Of a DNA stretch of 64,000 bases, positions 1 through 8,905 are shown in pieces. Position 1 is the stretch's first letter. Each line of letters begins with the position of its first letter. This stretch comes from Chryseobacterium ginsenosidimutans. Lineage in GTDB: Bacteria > Bacteroidota > Bacteroidia > Flavobacteriales > Weeksellaceae. The stretch covers positions 2,108,001-2,172,000 of the forward strand of contig NZ_JANUCO010000001.1 of the NCBI RefSeq assembly GCF_024807225.1, given 5' to 3'. The position numbers were made by a program, and so were the translations under genes. Under the pieces are notes generated by a model, which was given only the letters and a program-made list of their open reading frames with translations, ran no database searches and was not told the DNA's origin.

Positions 1-1831
1 GATGAGTTGAGCAGAGTAGTAGTAGACATGCAGATGGATTCTAAAGGTGCTAAAGAATGGAAAACTTTAACTGAGAAAAACGTTGGTAAGCCCGTTGCGG
101 TAACATTGGACGGAAGAGTGTATACTGCTCCGAACGTTGTAAATGCAATTCCTAACGGTAGAACTCAAATCTCTGGTAACTTCTCTCAGGAAGAAGCTAA
201 AGAATTGGTAGACGTTTTAGGTGCTGGTAAATTACCTGCAGGTGCAAAAGTGGTTCAGGCTACTGTTGTAGGACCTTCATTAGGACAAGAGTCTATTGAT
301 GCAGGGGTAATGTCATTCGGTATCGCATTCTTACTAATTATCGTTTATATCATTTTCTATTACGGTGGTGCAGGTGTGTACGCTGTAATCGCGATGATTA
401 TCAACTTATTCTACATCTTCGGAATTATGGATTCTGTTGATGCCACTCTTACCCTTCCTGGTATCGCGGGTATCGTTCTTACAATGGCGATGGCGGTAGA
501 TACAAACGTAATTATTTACGAAAGAAACCAAGGAAGAATTATTTGCAGGAAAAAGTATTTTAGAAGCTTATAAAGATGGTTTCAAACATGCCTTAAGTGC
601 GATTGTGGATGGTCACTTAACGACGTTATTAACGGCGGGAGTACTTTTCCTTTTCGGAACAGGACCAATTAAAGGTTTCGCATTAACGTTGGGAATAGGT
701 ATCTTGATGACGTTCTTTACTTCGGTATTGATTTCAAGAGCGATGATTTTCTCTAGATTAAACAAAGGAAAACACCTTTCTGTTTGGACGGCTGCTACGA
801 AAAATCTTTTCAGAAATACTTGGATCGATTTTATCGGAAAAAGAAAATATGCTTACATCATTTCTGCTGTTCTTACGGTAATTTCTATTGCATCTATTGC
901 AATCAACGGATTCAAATACGGTATCGATTTTACAGGAGGTAGAAATTATGTAGTAAGATTTGATAAAGCAGTTAATGCTGAAGATATCGAAGGTAAATTG
1001 GTGACAATTTTCAAAACTGAAGACGGTAAAAACTCTTCTGTTGAAGCTAAAACTTTCGGAAACGACAGCCAATTGAAAATCTCAACAGATTACCTTATCG
1101 ATGACGAATCTCTGCAAGCTGACCAGACTGTTGAGCAGAAATTATACGAAGGTTTAAAAACAAGTCTTCCTGCAAACACCACAGTAAGAGATTTCAAAGC
1201 TCCTGAAAAAGGTCACGTAGGAATCATTTCTTCTGAAAAAGTAGGACCTACTGTTGCAGACGATATCAAAACTCACGGTATTCTTGCTGTAGTTGCAGCT
1301 TTAGGAGGTATCTTTATCTATATCTTAATCAGATTTAGAAAATGGCAGTTCTCTCTTGGTGCTGTTGCAGCGTTGTTCCACGATGCGGTTATTATTTTGG
1401 GAGCGTATTCATTGCTTCACAAATTCATGCCGTTCAACATGGAAATCAACCAGGATTTCGTTGCTGCGATCTTGACGGTATTAGGTTACTCGATCAATGA
1501 CACGGTAATTATCTTCGACAGAATTAGAGAGTATTTAAGAGAGAAGAAATCATTAACATTAGCAGGATTATTTGATGACTCTATTTCCAGTACATTGGGT
1601 AGAACGTTCAACACGTCATTTACTACAATTATGGTAATTTTAGCGATCTTCATTTTCGGTGGAGATAACTTAAGAGGATTCATGTTTGCGATGTTAATAG
1701 GTATCGGATTCGGTACGTATTCATCAATCTTCGTCGCATCGGCTATTGCCTATGACTTCCTGAAAACAGGGAAAGAAGATGAAGTACATGGTAAAACAAC
1801 TTCCAACAAAGAAGTTCTTGCTTCAAAATAA
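1..1831 (+). pseudogene. secDF: SecDF protein-export membrane protein, 5' partial, frameshifted
   Basis: SecDF works with SecYEG and uses the proton gradient to finish protein export across the inner membrane. The frame is open from base 1, so the start lies outside the window. The SecD end shows its membrane block with the VDTNVIIYER motif. After it the frame is lost: one extra A in the AAA run at 525-527 leads to a stop at 573, while the next frame continues the expected protein (TKEELFAGKS onward) to 1831. The second part contains the SecD-SecF junction, the SecF signature GIDFTGG, a periplasmic domain, VGPTVADDI and LGYSINDTVIIFDRIRE. The single fused SecD-SecF chain is usual in Bacteroidota. 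Export needs this protein, so a sequencing error is likelier than a true lesion. Confidence 0.93.
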
Positions 1832-1852
1832 TTTATACTACAATAAATAAGA

Positions 1853-1885
1853 AAAAGAGCCTTTCAATTTTGAAAGGCTCTTTTT
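1853..1885 (+). terminator. Rho-independent terminator after secDF
   Basis: A near-perfect stem of about 14 base pairs (AAAAGAGCCTTTCA with its complement) has a very short loop and runs into TTTTT. It lies about 20 bases after the secDF stop. Confidence 0.85.
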
Positions 1886-1917
1886 ATGTTTAAAAATTTA
1901 AAAACTTTACAGCCATA

Positions 1918-1965
1918 AGCTAACAACCAACAACCAACAACCATCAACTATCAACCATCAACTAA
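1918..1965. repeat. Degenerate CAACCA/TCAACT short-unit repeat
   Basis: Iterated units such as CAACCAACAACC and ATCAACTATCAACC fill the gap between the secDF terminator and the next promoter. The same units return at 27847-27876 and, as an inverted pair, at 52686-52765. This is a dispersed intergenic repeat of unknown function. Confidence 0.6.
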
Positions 1966-2003
1966 TTACCACTATTTAGAATGATTATTTTTCCCGATTT
2001 GAT

Positions 2004-2011
2004 TATTTTTG
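2004..2011 (+). promoter_or_regulatory. Putative -7 element for the MFS gene
   Basis: TATTTTTG fits the Bacteroidota -7 consensus TAnnTTTG. No good TTTG is seen at the -33 position. It ends only 7 bases before the ATG at 2019, so the transcript would be almost leaderless if this element is used. Confidence 0.4.
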
Positions 2012-2018
2012 CATCACT

Positions 2019-3263
2019 ATGGAAAACTCGAGGAAAAAAGCGGCTATTGGTTTTATATTTATCACTCTTTTAATAGACGTGATAGGATTGGGAATTATTA
2101 TTCCTGTAATCCCGAAGCTTATTGAAGAACTCATTCATGGCAGCGTTAATGAAGCCGCTAAATATGGAGGCTGGCTTGGTTTTGCCTATGCTTTTACGCA
2201 GTTTGTATTTTCTCCAGTAATAGGAAATTTAAGCGACAAATATGGTCGTCGACCAATTATTTTGATTTCTCTTTTCGGTTTTGCCGTAGATTATATTTTT
2301 CTTGCTTTAGCACCAACTATCTGGCTTTTATTTGTAGGAAGAGTGATTGCAGGAATTACAGGAGCCAGTTTTACCACTGCAAGTGCTTATATTGCTGATA
2401 TTTCTACAGACAGCGATCGCTCGAAGAATTTTGGGATGATCGGAGCTGCTTTTGGATTAGGATTTATCATTGGTCCTTTGTTGGGAGGAGTTTTGGGGCA
2501 TTTTGGTCCAAGAGTACCGTTTTATGCGGCTGCAGTTTTATGTCTTTTAAATTTTATGTACGGATATTTTATCCTTCCGGAAAGTCTTGATAAAGATAAA
2601 AGAAGAGAGTTTGATTGGAAAAGAGCCAATCCCATCGGTTCATTTAAATTTTTGTTTAAACATCCCGAGCTTTCAGGATTGGTAGTAACATTGTTTTTGG
2701 TATATATTGCAGGTCACGCCGTTCAGTCAAACTGGAGCTATTTTACAATGGCAGAATTTAAATGGACGTCCGTTACGGTAGGAATATCATTGGGAGTCGT
2801 AGGATTGCTGGTTGCATTGGTTCAGGGAGTTCTGATTAGATGGACAGCGCCAAAGTTGGGTGAACATAAAAGTATCTATATCGGTCTTGCGATGTATGCA
2901 ATCGGGATGTTGTTGTTTTCGTTTGCCACAGAAGGTTGGATGATGTTTGCGATTCTTGTTCCGTATTGTCTGGGCGGAATTTGCGGACCCTCACTTCAAT
3001 CGGTGATTACAAAAGGAGTTGCGGCAAATGAACAGGGCGAATTGCAGGGTGCATTAACAGGTTTAATGAGTATCACAGCGACAATAGGACCTCCTTTGAT
3101 GGCAAATTTATTTTATCATTTCAGTGAGAAGAATACGAGTTTCAGATTTCCCGGGGCGCCATTCTTTTTAGCGTTTATTTTAATGTCTGTAAGTGTGGTG
3201 ATTACCTATTTGAATTTTCAAAAAAAGGAATTAAAAAAGAAAAAATTTAGAATAATAAAATGA
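2019..3263 (+). CDS. TetA-like MFS transporter (TCR/Tet family)
   Basis: A 414-residue inner-membrane protein with the hydrophobic pattern of a 12-helix major facilitator. The start has the typical TCR/Tet helix 1 (LLIDVIGLGIIIPVIP, about residues 17-32). The loop between helices 2 and 3 carries motif A (GNLSDKYGRRPI, about 69-80). GAAFGLGFIIGPLLGG in helix 5 matches the antiporter motif C region. Relatives export tetracyclines or other drugs by proton antiport; the substrate here cannot be told from sequence. The length is usual for the family. It is monocistronic, between the secDF terminator and a 500-base repeat-bearing gap. The last residues are lysine-rich. Confidence 0.88.
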   Translation: MENSRKKAAIGFIFITLLIDVIGLGIIIPVIPKLIEELIHGSVNEAAKYGGWLGFAYAFTQFVFSPVIGNLSDKYGRRPIILISLFGFAVDYIFLALAPTIWLLFVGRVIAGITGASFTTASAYIADISTDSDRSKNFGMIGAAFGLGFIIGPLLGGVLGHFGPRVPFYAAAVLCLLNFMYGYFILPESLDKDKRREFDWKRANPIGSFKFLFKHPELSGLVVTLFLVYIAGHAVQSNWSYFTMAEFKWTSVTVGISLGVVGLLVALVQGVLIRWTAPKLGEHKSIYIGLAMYAIGMLLFSFATEGWMMFAILVPYCLGGICGPSLQSVITKGVAANEQGELQGALTGLMSITATIGPPLMANLFYHFSEKNTSFRFPGAPFFLAFILMSVSVVITYLNFQKKELKKKKFRIIK

Positions 3264-3300
3264 CAGATCATATTTTTGGTTTGTTCTTTTTGTTTAAAAT

Positions 3301-3561
3301 AAGAGCTGTTTACATTTGATTCAAACTTTTAAAAATCACTGCTCATTTTTTGACGCAAAGTTTTAATTCAATAGTATTTAATAGTAGGTAAGCAAAGATG
3401 AATCAACAAGTTGATTTGATGAAGCGTTGTTTTCAAGCTTCGCGAAGCAAATTTCATTTGCCTTTGCCTTCTAAAAATAATGTGGGATGTAAATATAATC
3501 TTTGCGTTAAAAAGAATAATAGATTCTGTTTGAAAAGATCTTAAGTCTTTCAATGTAAAAA
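3301..3561. repeat. Long intergenic inverted repeat, copy A
   Basis: This stretch in the 516-base gap 3264-3779 is a diverged reverse complement of 6598-6825. Shared parts include a perfect palindrome GCTTCGCGAAGC (about 3437-3448), TGATGAATCAACA-like segments, ATAGTATT and TTTTGACGCAAAG. An open frame on the minus strand here is just the repeat read through and shows no protein family. The rest of the gap is AT-rich; a possible -7 element (TATCTTTC, about 3758-3765) precedes tatA. Confidence 0.7.
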
Positions 3562-3779
3562 CTTTCACTTTCAAAAAAATAGATTTTCAAACAGGTTACA
3601 AAATTTATAATATAAAATTTAAAAAGTCTCTAAATTTCTAAAAGTATTTTAATAAGTGTCATATTGAGCTTATGATTCTTTTTAATCCTTAAGAAACACC
3701 CAATTAATTTAAAACTTAATATTTTATTAAAAATCAATATTTCATATACAGTTTCATATATCTTTCGTAATTTTACAAA

Positions 3780-4115
3780 ATGGAATTAAGCATTGGAGAA
3801 ATGGCATTGATCGCAGTGGCGATCGTTGTATTATTCGGACCGGATAAACTTCCTCAGATTGCACGTGACTTAGGCGCAGGTGTAAGAAAAATGCGTGGAG
3901 CGGTGGAAGACATCAAAACGGAAATCATGAAAGAAACAGATAACCCTATTTCTGAGATCAAACGTGAGATTGAAAAAGTAAAAGATGCCGCAAAAGATTT
4001 TAATCCTATGAAAGATATCGAGAAAGATATGTTGATAGAATCTAAACCGGCAGATGAGCCTTCCGCACCAAAACCTTCTGAAGACGAAACGTATCAGGGA
4101 CCTGTAAGCAGATAA
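3780..4115 (+). CDS. tatA: Sec-independent translocase subunit TatA/TatB-like
   Basis: A 111-residue protein of the TatA/B family, which forms the membrane-permeating part of the twin-arginine pathway that exports folded proteins. One N-terminal helix (about residues 5-19) is followed by the hallmark FGPDKLPQIARDLGAG hinge and amphipathic helix (19-34), then a charged coiled region and a Pro/Ser/Glu-rich tail. The long acidic-basic helix (about 40-75) gives it some TatB look, so the exact subunit is open. No tatC is visible nearby. It starts a same-strand run with the PAP2 and TPR genes, one base apart from the first of these. Confidence 0.87.
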   Translation: MELSIGEMALIAVAIVVLFGPDKLPQIARDLGAGVRKMRGAVEDIKTEIMKETDNPISEIKREIEKVKDAAKDFNPMKDIEKDMLIESKPADEPSAPKPSEDETYQGPVSR

Positions 4116-4116
4116 G

Positions 4117-4683
4117 ATGGAGGAGATTATTCAGGAAGACAGGAAGCTGTTTTTGTTTCTCAATAACTTGGGAGATACGCCTTTCGATCAGTTTTGGATA
4201 TTGATTTCCAGTACCTGGATCTGGGTTCCGCTTTATATTATTTTCTGTTATTTTCTATATAAAAATTATAAACTAAGATCTTTAGTTTTTATTTTGATAT
4301 TTGTTGCGATCGGTGTTACGGTTTCAGATCAGGTGGCAAGTATTTTCAAGCATGGTGTTGAAAGACTAAGACCTTGTCACGACCCTTTATTAGAGCATCA
4401 CATGAGAGTTGTGAAGTGTGGCGGTCAATTCGGTTTTTATTCTGCACATGCCTCTAATACCTTCTTTTTAGCAACTTATTTAACTATTTTATTAAAAGGT
4501 AAGCTTAAATGGTTTCCTTATGTTATATTTGTATGGGCTGCAGTGGTAGCATACAGCCGCATATATTTAGGTGTGCATTTCCCGGTAGATATTTTGGTGG
4601 GGGCGTTTGTTGGAACTTTATTGGGAGTGATTTTTGGTGCACTCGCAAAAAAAGTAATCAATAAACAAAATATAACTTCATGA
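4117..4683 (+). CDS. PAP2-family membrane phosphatase
   Basis: A 188-residue protein with about five to six membrane helices and the three-part PAP2 active site: K78-x6-RP (KHGVERLRP), SAHAS in place of the usual PSGH (109-113), and SR-x5-H-x3-D (147-158, SRIYLGVHFPVD). This acid-phosphatase fold acts on lipid phosphates such as undecaprenyl pyrophosphate or phosphatidic acid, and catalysis uses the two histidines. The exact lipid is not inferable. Length is normal for the small bacterial type. It begins one base after tatA, and its stop overlaps the ATG of the TPR gene (ATGA), so the three are probably cotranscribed. Confidence 0.88.
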   Translation: MEEIIQEDRKLFLFLNNLGDTPFDQFWILISSTWIWVPLYIIFCYFLYKNYKLRSLVFILIFVAIGVTVSDQVASIFKHGVERLRPCHDPLLEHHMRVVKCGGQFGFYSAHASNTFFLATYLTILLKGKLKWFPYVIFVWAAVVAYSRIYLGVHFPVDILVGAFVGTLLGVIFGALAKKVINKQNITS

Positions 4684-5492
4684 AACACTCTTTATTATCT
4701 CTGGCATTCGCCTTTTCTTCATTAAATTTTTATGCTCAAGACAAAAAAATTGCTGAAGACTGTTTTCAAAAAGCAGACTATAAATGCGCAGAAGAGCAAT
4801 ATTCAAAATTAGCTCAAACTGAAAAAATTCAAAAATTACAGTCCGAATACTATAATAATTTGGGAACCTCCCAAAGGAGATTAGGAAAAACAACTATGGC
4901 TTTCAAATCTTATGAATCGGCGTTGAAAGCGAATCCGATGTCGGCGGCGGTTTATGCCAATTTAGGTTCTATTCACGGGCAAAAAGGGAATAAACAGGCA
5001 GCTATAACGTATCTTAATCAAGGTCTTCAATTAGAACCTGAAAATGCAGATATGTATCTTACGCGCGCTAAAGTTTATGAAAATTTGGGCAAAAAAGATT
5101 TAGCTGCGAAAGATTTAAATCAGATTTTAACTTTTGCTCCGGATAATATTTACGCAAGAACGGGTTTAGCCAATCTTAAAAAGAATAACGGCGATCTGGA
5201 AGGCGCTTTAAAAGATTATAATCAATTGATTTCCGAAAAGCCGGAATCTCTTTTGTACAGCGGAAGAGGAGATGTTTATTTTAAATTAAAGAAAAATAAA
5301 GAAGCACTTGCCGATGTAAACAAAGCGATCACTATCGATCCGAAATTCGCTCAGGCTCACGTAAACAAAGCATTAATCTTATTTGAAACCGCAAAACTCA
5401 AAGAAGCATGTGCAAGTCTGGATAAAGCAGTGAGTTTGGGATACGAAAAACCTTTGTTGTTTGAGTATTACAAAAAATGTGAAATTAAATAA
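4680..5492 (+). CDS. Secreted tetratricopeptide-repeat protein
   Basis: A 270-residue protein with a signal peptide (about residues 1-20, ending FYAQ) and some six TPR units from about residue 28 to the end. TPR hallmarks are visible as YYNNLGTSQRRLGK, AVYANLGSIHGQKGN, ADMYLTRAKVYENLGK and SLLYSGRGDVYFKLKK, with the usual PxxA-type ends (ANPMSAAVYAN, LEPENADMY, IDPKFAQAH). TPR arrays are protein-binding scaffolds; the partner is unknown. The last unit (ACASLDKAVSLGY) looks like a Sel1-type variant. The start overlaps the PAP2 stop. Probably periplasmic. Confidence 0.85.
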   Translation: MKHSLLSLAFAFSSLNFYAQDKKIAEDCFQKADYKCAEEQYSKLAQTEKIQKLQSEYYNNLGTSQRRLGKTTMAFKSYESALKANPMSAAVYANLGSIHGQKGNKQAAITYLNQGLQLEPENADMYLTRAKVYENLGKKDLAAKDLNQILTFAPDNIYARTGLANLKKNNGDLEGALKDYNQLISEKPESLLYSGRGDVYFKLKKNKEALADVNKAITIDPKFAQAHVNKALILFETAKLKEACASLDKAVSLGYEKPLLFEYYKKCEIK

Positions 5493-5575
5493 CTTTTTTA
5501 GAAAATTAAGATAAAACATTAATCATCATCATAAGATTTTCAGAGAAAATCATTTAAAAACAATATAAATTATTC

Positions 5576-6037
5576 ATGTTAAACGTTGTTCTTGTAGAAC
5601 CCGAAATACCAAATAACACAGGAAATATCGGAAGATTATGTGTAGGAACAGAAAGTAAATTACACTTAATTCATCCCTTTGGATTTGTCATTGATGATAA
5701 AAACCTTAAACGTTCAGGATTGGATTATTGGGTGCATCTCGATGTTACCGAATATGAAAATGTGGATGAATGGATAAAAATAATTCCGGATATGTCGCGT
5801 GTTTTCCTGATGAGTTCGCATGCTCAGAAATCTTATCTGGAAACAGATTTTCAGGACGGTGATTGGTTGGTTTTCGGAAAAGAAAGTGTTGGCTTGAGCA
5901 AAGACGTTTTAGACCGTTTTGAAAATCATTTAACCATTCCGATGTCTAAGCTGATCCGAAGTTTTAATATTGCCAATTCCGTTGCTTTTGTGGTGGGGGA
6001 AGCAAAAAGACAGATTAATGTAAAAAGTAAAGAATAA
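5576..6037 (+). CDS. trmL: tRNA (cytidine/uridine-34-2'-O)-methyltransferase TrmL
   Basis: A 153-residue SPOUT methyltransferase that would 2'-O-methylate the wobble base of tRNA-Leu using SAM. The three SPOUT motifs are clear: NNTGNIGRLCVG near the start (13-24), LVFGKESVGL (98-107), and the knot-forming RSFNIANSVAFVVGEAKRQ (128-146). Length matches TrmL/YibK proteins, which lack extra RNA-binding domains. It converges with rlmH, with only 2 bases between stops. A partly hydrophobic 80-base AT-rich gap separates it from the TPR gene and no terminator is seen there. Confidence 0.93.
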   Translation: MLNVVLVEPEIPNNTGNIGRLCVGTESKLHLIHPFGFVIDDKNLKRSGLDYWVHLDVTEYENVDEWIKIIPDMSRVFLMSSHAQKSYLETDFQDGDWLVFGKESVGLSKDVLDRFENHLTIPMSKLIRSFNIANSVAFVVGEAKRQINVKSKE

Positions 6038-6039
6038 TG

Positions 6040-6513
6040 TTAATCGTTATGATAAGGTTTTCCCTGTAAAATCTGGTCAGCGCGATACAATTGTTCAACG
6101 ATAAATAACCGGATCATCTGGTGCGTAAATGTCATTTTAGATAATGACATTTTTTCGTTGGCTCTGGTGTAGATTTCCTCAGAAAATCCGTACGCTCCAC
6201 CGATCAGAAGATGAATTTTTTTCACTGAAGAATTCATCCAGCTGTCTATTTTTTGTGCAAATTCTCTGCTGGTAAACTGCTTTCCTTTTTCGTCCAGAAT
6301 CATGACAAGATCAGTTCTGTCGATGTGATTCATAAATAGTTTTGTCTCTTCTTTTTTCAGAAGATCAGGAGACAGATTTTTTGCATTTTTTACGTCAGGA
6401 ATCTCGATAATTTCAAAATTCCAGTGTTTGGGAAGGCGTTTCAGGTAGTAATTAATTAAAGAAGTGATTTCTTTATCGTCCGTTTTACCAATACAAAGCA
6501 AATTAATCTGCAT
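6040..6513 (-). CDS. rlmH: 23S rRNA (pseudouridine-1915-N3)-methyltransferase RlmH
   Basis: A 157-residue SPOUT enzyme that methylates pseudouridine 1915 in helix 69 of 23S rRNA. It is recognised by its full-length match to the RlmH pattern: LDEKGKQFTSREFA in the middle (73-86), the SAM-binding LLIGGAYGF (102-110), and the C-terminal HQMIRLFIVEQLYRADQI followed by PYH (131-156). Length is exactly that of the family (about 155-160). It is transcribed alone from the minus strand; upstream lies copy B of a long intergenic repeat. Confidence 0.96.
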   Translation of the reverse strand: MQINLLCIGKTDDKEITSLINYYLKRLPKHWNFEIIEIPDVKNAKNLSPDLLKKEETKLFMNHIDRTDLVMILDEKGKQFTSREFAQKIDSWMNSSVKKIHLLIGGAYGFSEEIYTRANEKMSLSKMTFTHQMIRLFIVEQLYRADQILQGKPYHND

Positions 6514-6597
6514 TTTCTGTCTTTACATATTTTAAGCGTCAAAGATATTCATAAATTAGAGAAAGTCATAATCTGTGGAGATTTTAGAATGATTATA

Positions 6598-6825
6598 GAG
6601 GCTGTTTAAATTTTCATTATTTTTTTTAACACCAAGATTATATTTACATTCCGCATTATCTTGAAATCAAAGGCAATAAAATTTGCTTCGCGAAGCTTGA
6701 AAACAGTACTTCATCAAATCAATTTGTTGATTCATCTTTGCTCTCTTCATAATAAATAGTATTAAATTAAAGCTTTGCGTCAAAAAACAAGCAGTGTGTT
6801 TGAATCAATTTAAACAAACGCTAAG
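6598..6825. repeat. Long intergenic inverted repeat, copy B
   Basis: A diverged reverse complement of 3301-3561. It carries the same palindrome (GCTTCGCGAAGC, about 6689-6700), the CATCAAATCAA and TTGATTCATCTTTG segments, AATAGTATTAAATTAAA and GCTTTGCGTCAAAAAA. It occupies most of the 350-base gap 6514-6863. The two copies bracket tatA through rlmH in opposite orientation. Confidence 0.7.
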
Positions 6826-6839
6826 TTTAAAAAAATCAT

Positions 6840-6847
6840 TACTTTTG
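6840..6847 (+). promoter_or_regulatory. Putative -7 element for the DUF4421-like gene
   Basis: TACTTTTG matches TAnnTTTG and lies 16 bases before the ATG at 6864. A clear -33 TTTG at 19-base spacing is not seen. Confidence 0.4.
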
Positions 6848-6863
6848 TGATAACATCGATCAT

Positions 6864-7886
6864 ATGAATGCAAAAATCCCTTCTTGTATTTTTTTATGTT
6901 TATCATTGATTTCTTATAGCCAGGAAATTAATGACGATCAGATGAAAAAATATATCGAAGAGGATAAAAATAAAATTTCAGTCGTTACCGGATTGAGCTA
7001 CCTTCACAATACTTTTGGCTTATTATATCAGGATAAAATTTTTCGGTTAAGACCGAATGATGCTTTTTATACCGAATTTTTCCTGCGATACCGTTGGTTG
7101 GATATCAGTTTTTCTTTTGCTCCGAAACTGACGAGAATCAACAATGATGATCCGGAAAAAGGCAAATCAAAATATTTTAATTTCGGATTTAATTTTTTTC
7201 TAAGTCCAAAACTCAGACAGTATATTTATTTTAGTGAAGTGAAAGGTTTGTATTTTCAGGATACCAAAGAATTCATGCGTTTGTTGTATGGAAATGACTA
7301 TAATCAGGAAGGTTATCTGCAGTTTCCGGATGCAAAATACCGTTCTTTTAAAGGAGAAACGAGCTATTTGTGGTTGGGAAATAAAACGGATTACAGAAGC
7401 TTCAACAATATGAGTTATCAACCGCTGAAAGATGTTTTTGTATTGAGTACAGGTTTATTTTACCAGTATAATATTCTCAGTGACCTTAATAAAACAATTT
7501 ATCAGGGCGAAATTTTTAATGAAACTCAGGATGATTCGCCTTCAAAAGATATCAGAATTGCTTTAAGATAGGGTGGAGGAGTGCAGAAAAAGATTAAAAA
7601 TAATTGGTATGCGATCGTGGAAGTTTATCCCGAATTTTATTATTCAAAATTGATAGATGAAGATTTTCATGAGTTTAATGTCGGTGTATATTCCAACGCA
7701 AGAATAGGATATGATAACGGAAAATGGTTTTTTGGAGGCGGTACTCAACTGAACTGGATCAACAGCTCCAATGAGAATTTTTATTCAACAACGCAATGGC
7801 TGTTCAGAGTAGGAGTTGGTTTCCGATTTAATTCTCCTACATTTGCAAACAGAAACTTTGATAAAATAGATAATATCTTAAAGTAA
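6864..7886 (+). pseudogene. DUF4421-like secreted beta-barrel protein interrupted by an in-frame TAG
   Basis: Residues 1-19 form a signal peptide (ending ISYSQ). The rest is rich in alternating aromatic/polar strands and resembles Bacteroidota DUF4421 proteins, which look like outer-membrane or periplasmic barrels of unknown role. After codon 235 there is a TAG (7569-7571), yet the same frame continues at once with GGGVQKKIKNNWYA and ends with a barrel-like terminal strand (VGVGFRFNS) at 7886. Joined length is about 340 residues. Because the frame is unchanged, one substitution explains the stop. Either a recent nonsense mutation or a base error. It is followed 2 bases later by the YihY gene. 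The family name is from memory and less certain than the break. Confidence 0.75.
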
Positions 7887-7888
7887 AA

Positions 7889-8905
7889 ATGGATATAAAG
7901 CTTCCTAAATTTATCTTGAAAGTTCAAGAATTCTTTGATGATATACATATTCCTGTATTGGGAATTTCGCTTTGGCAGATGTTTCAGATCTACATCAGAG
8001 GGATTTTTAAAGGAAAATTAGGTCGTAAAGCCGCTGCCATTTCGTGGAGTTTTACCATTAGTCTCTTTCCTTTTCTTCTTTTCCTTTTGTCGGTTTTGCC
8101 TTATATGCCACACTACGACAAGCTGCAGTTCTATATTTTTGAAGTGTTGATTCATAATGTTTTCCCTGCAAAAATGGAAAATGACGTAAGAGGCTATATT
8201 GAAAACAATATTATTCCTAATATGAAGGGAATCAGTAACTTAACAATCGTTTTAGCACTCGTTTTTGCCACCAACGGAACATTTTCTTTAATCAATGGAT
8301 TTAATGAAAATACGGATGAAAAAATGACCGATGTCAAAGAATTTATCCTTTCGTTTTTTATTACCATCGGGTTTATTACCATTGTATTTTTAGCACTTTT
8401 TGGAGTCTATTATTCTGAAGTTGTTTTGAAATTATTTACTCCGGTTTATGATATTTCCTGGCTCGTGAACAACCTTTCGAAAATCATTGGATTCGTCTCT
8501 TTTCCGGTGTTTTATTTTATATTGTTAACTCTTTTTTATTGGTTGGGAACAGTGCGAATTGCAAGATTCCGTCAGGCGATTCCGGGTGCGATTTTAACGA
8601 CGGTCTTATTTGTGGTGACGACTTACGGTTTTGCGATTTATGTCAAAAATATTGCCCGATACAACGTTCTTTACGGATCGATCGGAAGTATGATTCTTCT
8701 GATGGTTTGGGTAAATGTAAACGTTTATCTCCTTCTTTTCGGCAACGAACTGAATATGGCACTCCGAAAACTGAGGATTGAAAAACTTTTATCTGACGAA
8801 CTTAAAAAAGAAGCAAAAGGCTATCAATCAAAAAGTTCCGAACCCAATCTGGAAAGCGATGATGATCACAAATGGAAATTTAATAATGAAGATAAAAAAC
8901 ATTAA
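7889..8905 (+). CDS. YihY/virulence-factor BrkB family membrane protein
   Basis: A 338-residue inner-membrane protein. After about 40 cytosolic residues come six hydrophobic segments with the family pattern: GRKAAAISWSFTISLFPFLLFLLSVLPYMP (about 45-74), a middle helix with TNGTFSLINGFNE, and the late GSIGSMILLMVWVNVNVYLLLFGNELN (about 262-288). The tail is hydrophilic and charged. Members are often labelled ribonuclease BN by an old misassignment; no enzymatic role is supported. The role is unknown, perhaps envelope transport. The stop overlaps the stop of the converging nhaA by four bases. Confidence 0.9.
   Translation: MDIKLPKFILKVQEFFDDIHIPVLGISLWQMFQIYIRGIFKGKLGRKAAAISWSFTISLFPFLLFLLSVLPYMPHYDKLQFYIFEVLIHNVFPAKMENDVRGYIENNIIPNMKGISNLTIVLALVFATNGTFSLINGFNENTDEKMTDVKEFILSFFITIGFITIVFLALFGVYYSEVVLKLFTPVYDISWLVNNLSKIIGFVSFPVFYFILLTLFYWLGTVRIARFRQAIPGAILTTVLFVVTTYGFAIYVKNIARYNVLYGSIGSMILLMVWVNVNVYLLLFGNELNMALRKLRIEKLLSDELKKEAKGYQSKSSEPNLESDDDHKWKFNNEDKKH

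Noticed and set aside
3368..3574. Small minus-strand frame in the gap before tatA
   Set aside because: It is the inverted repeat in translation; no family features, and the frame is not kept in the other copy.
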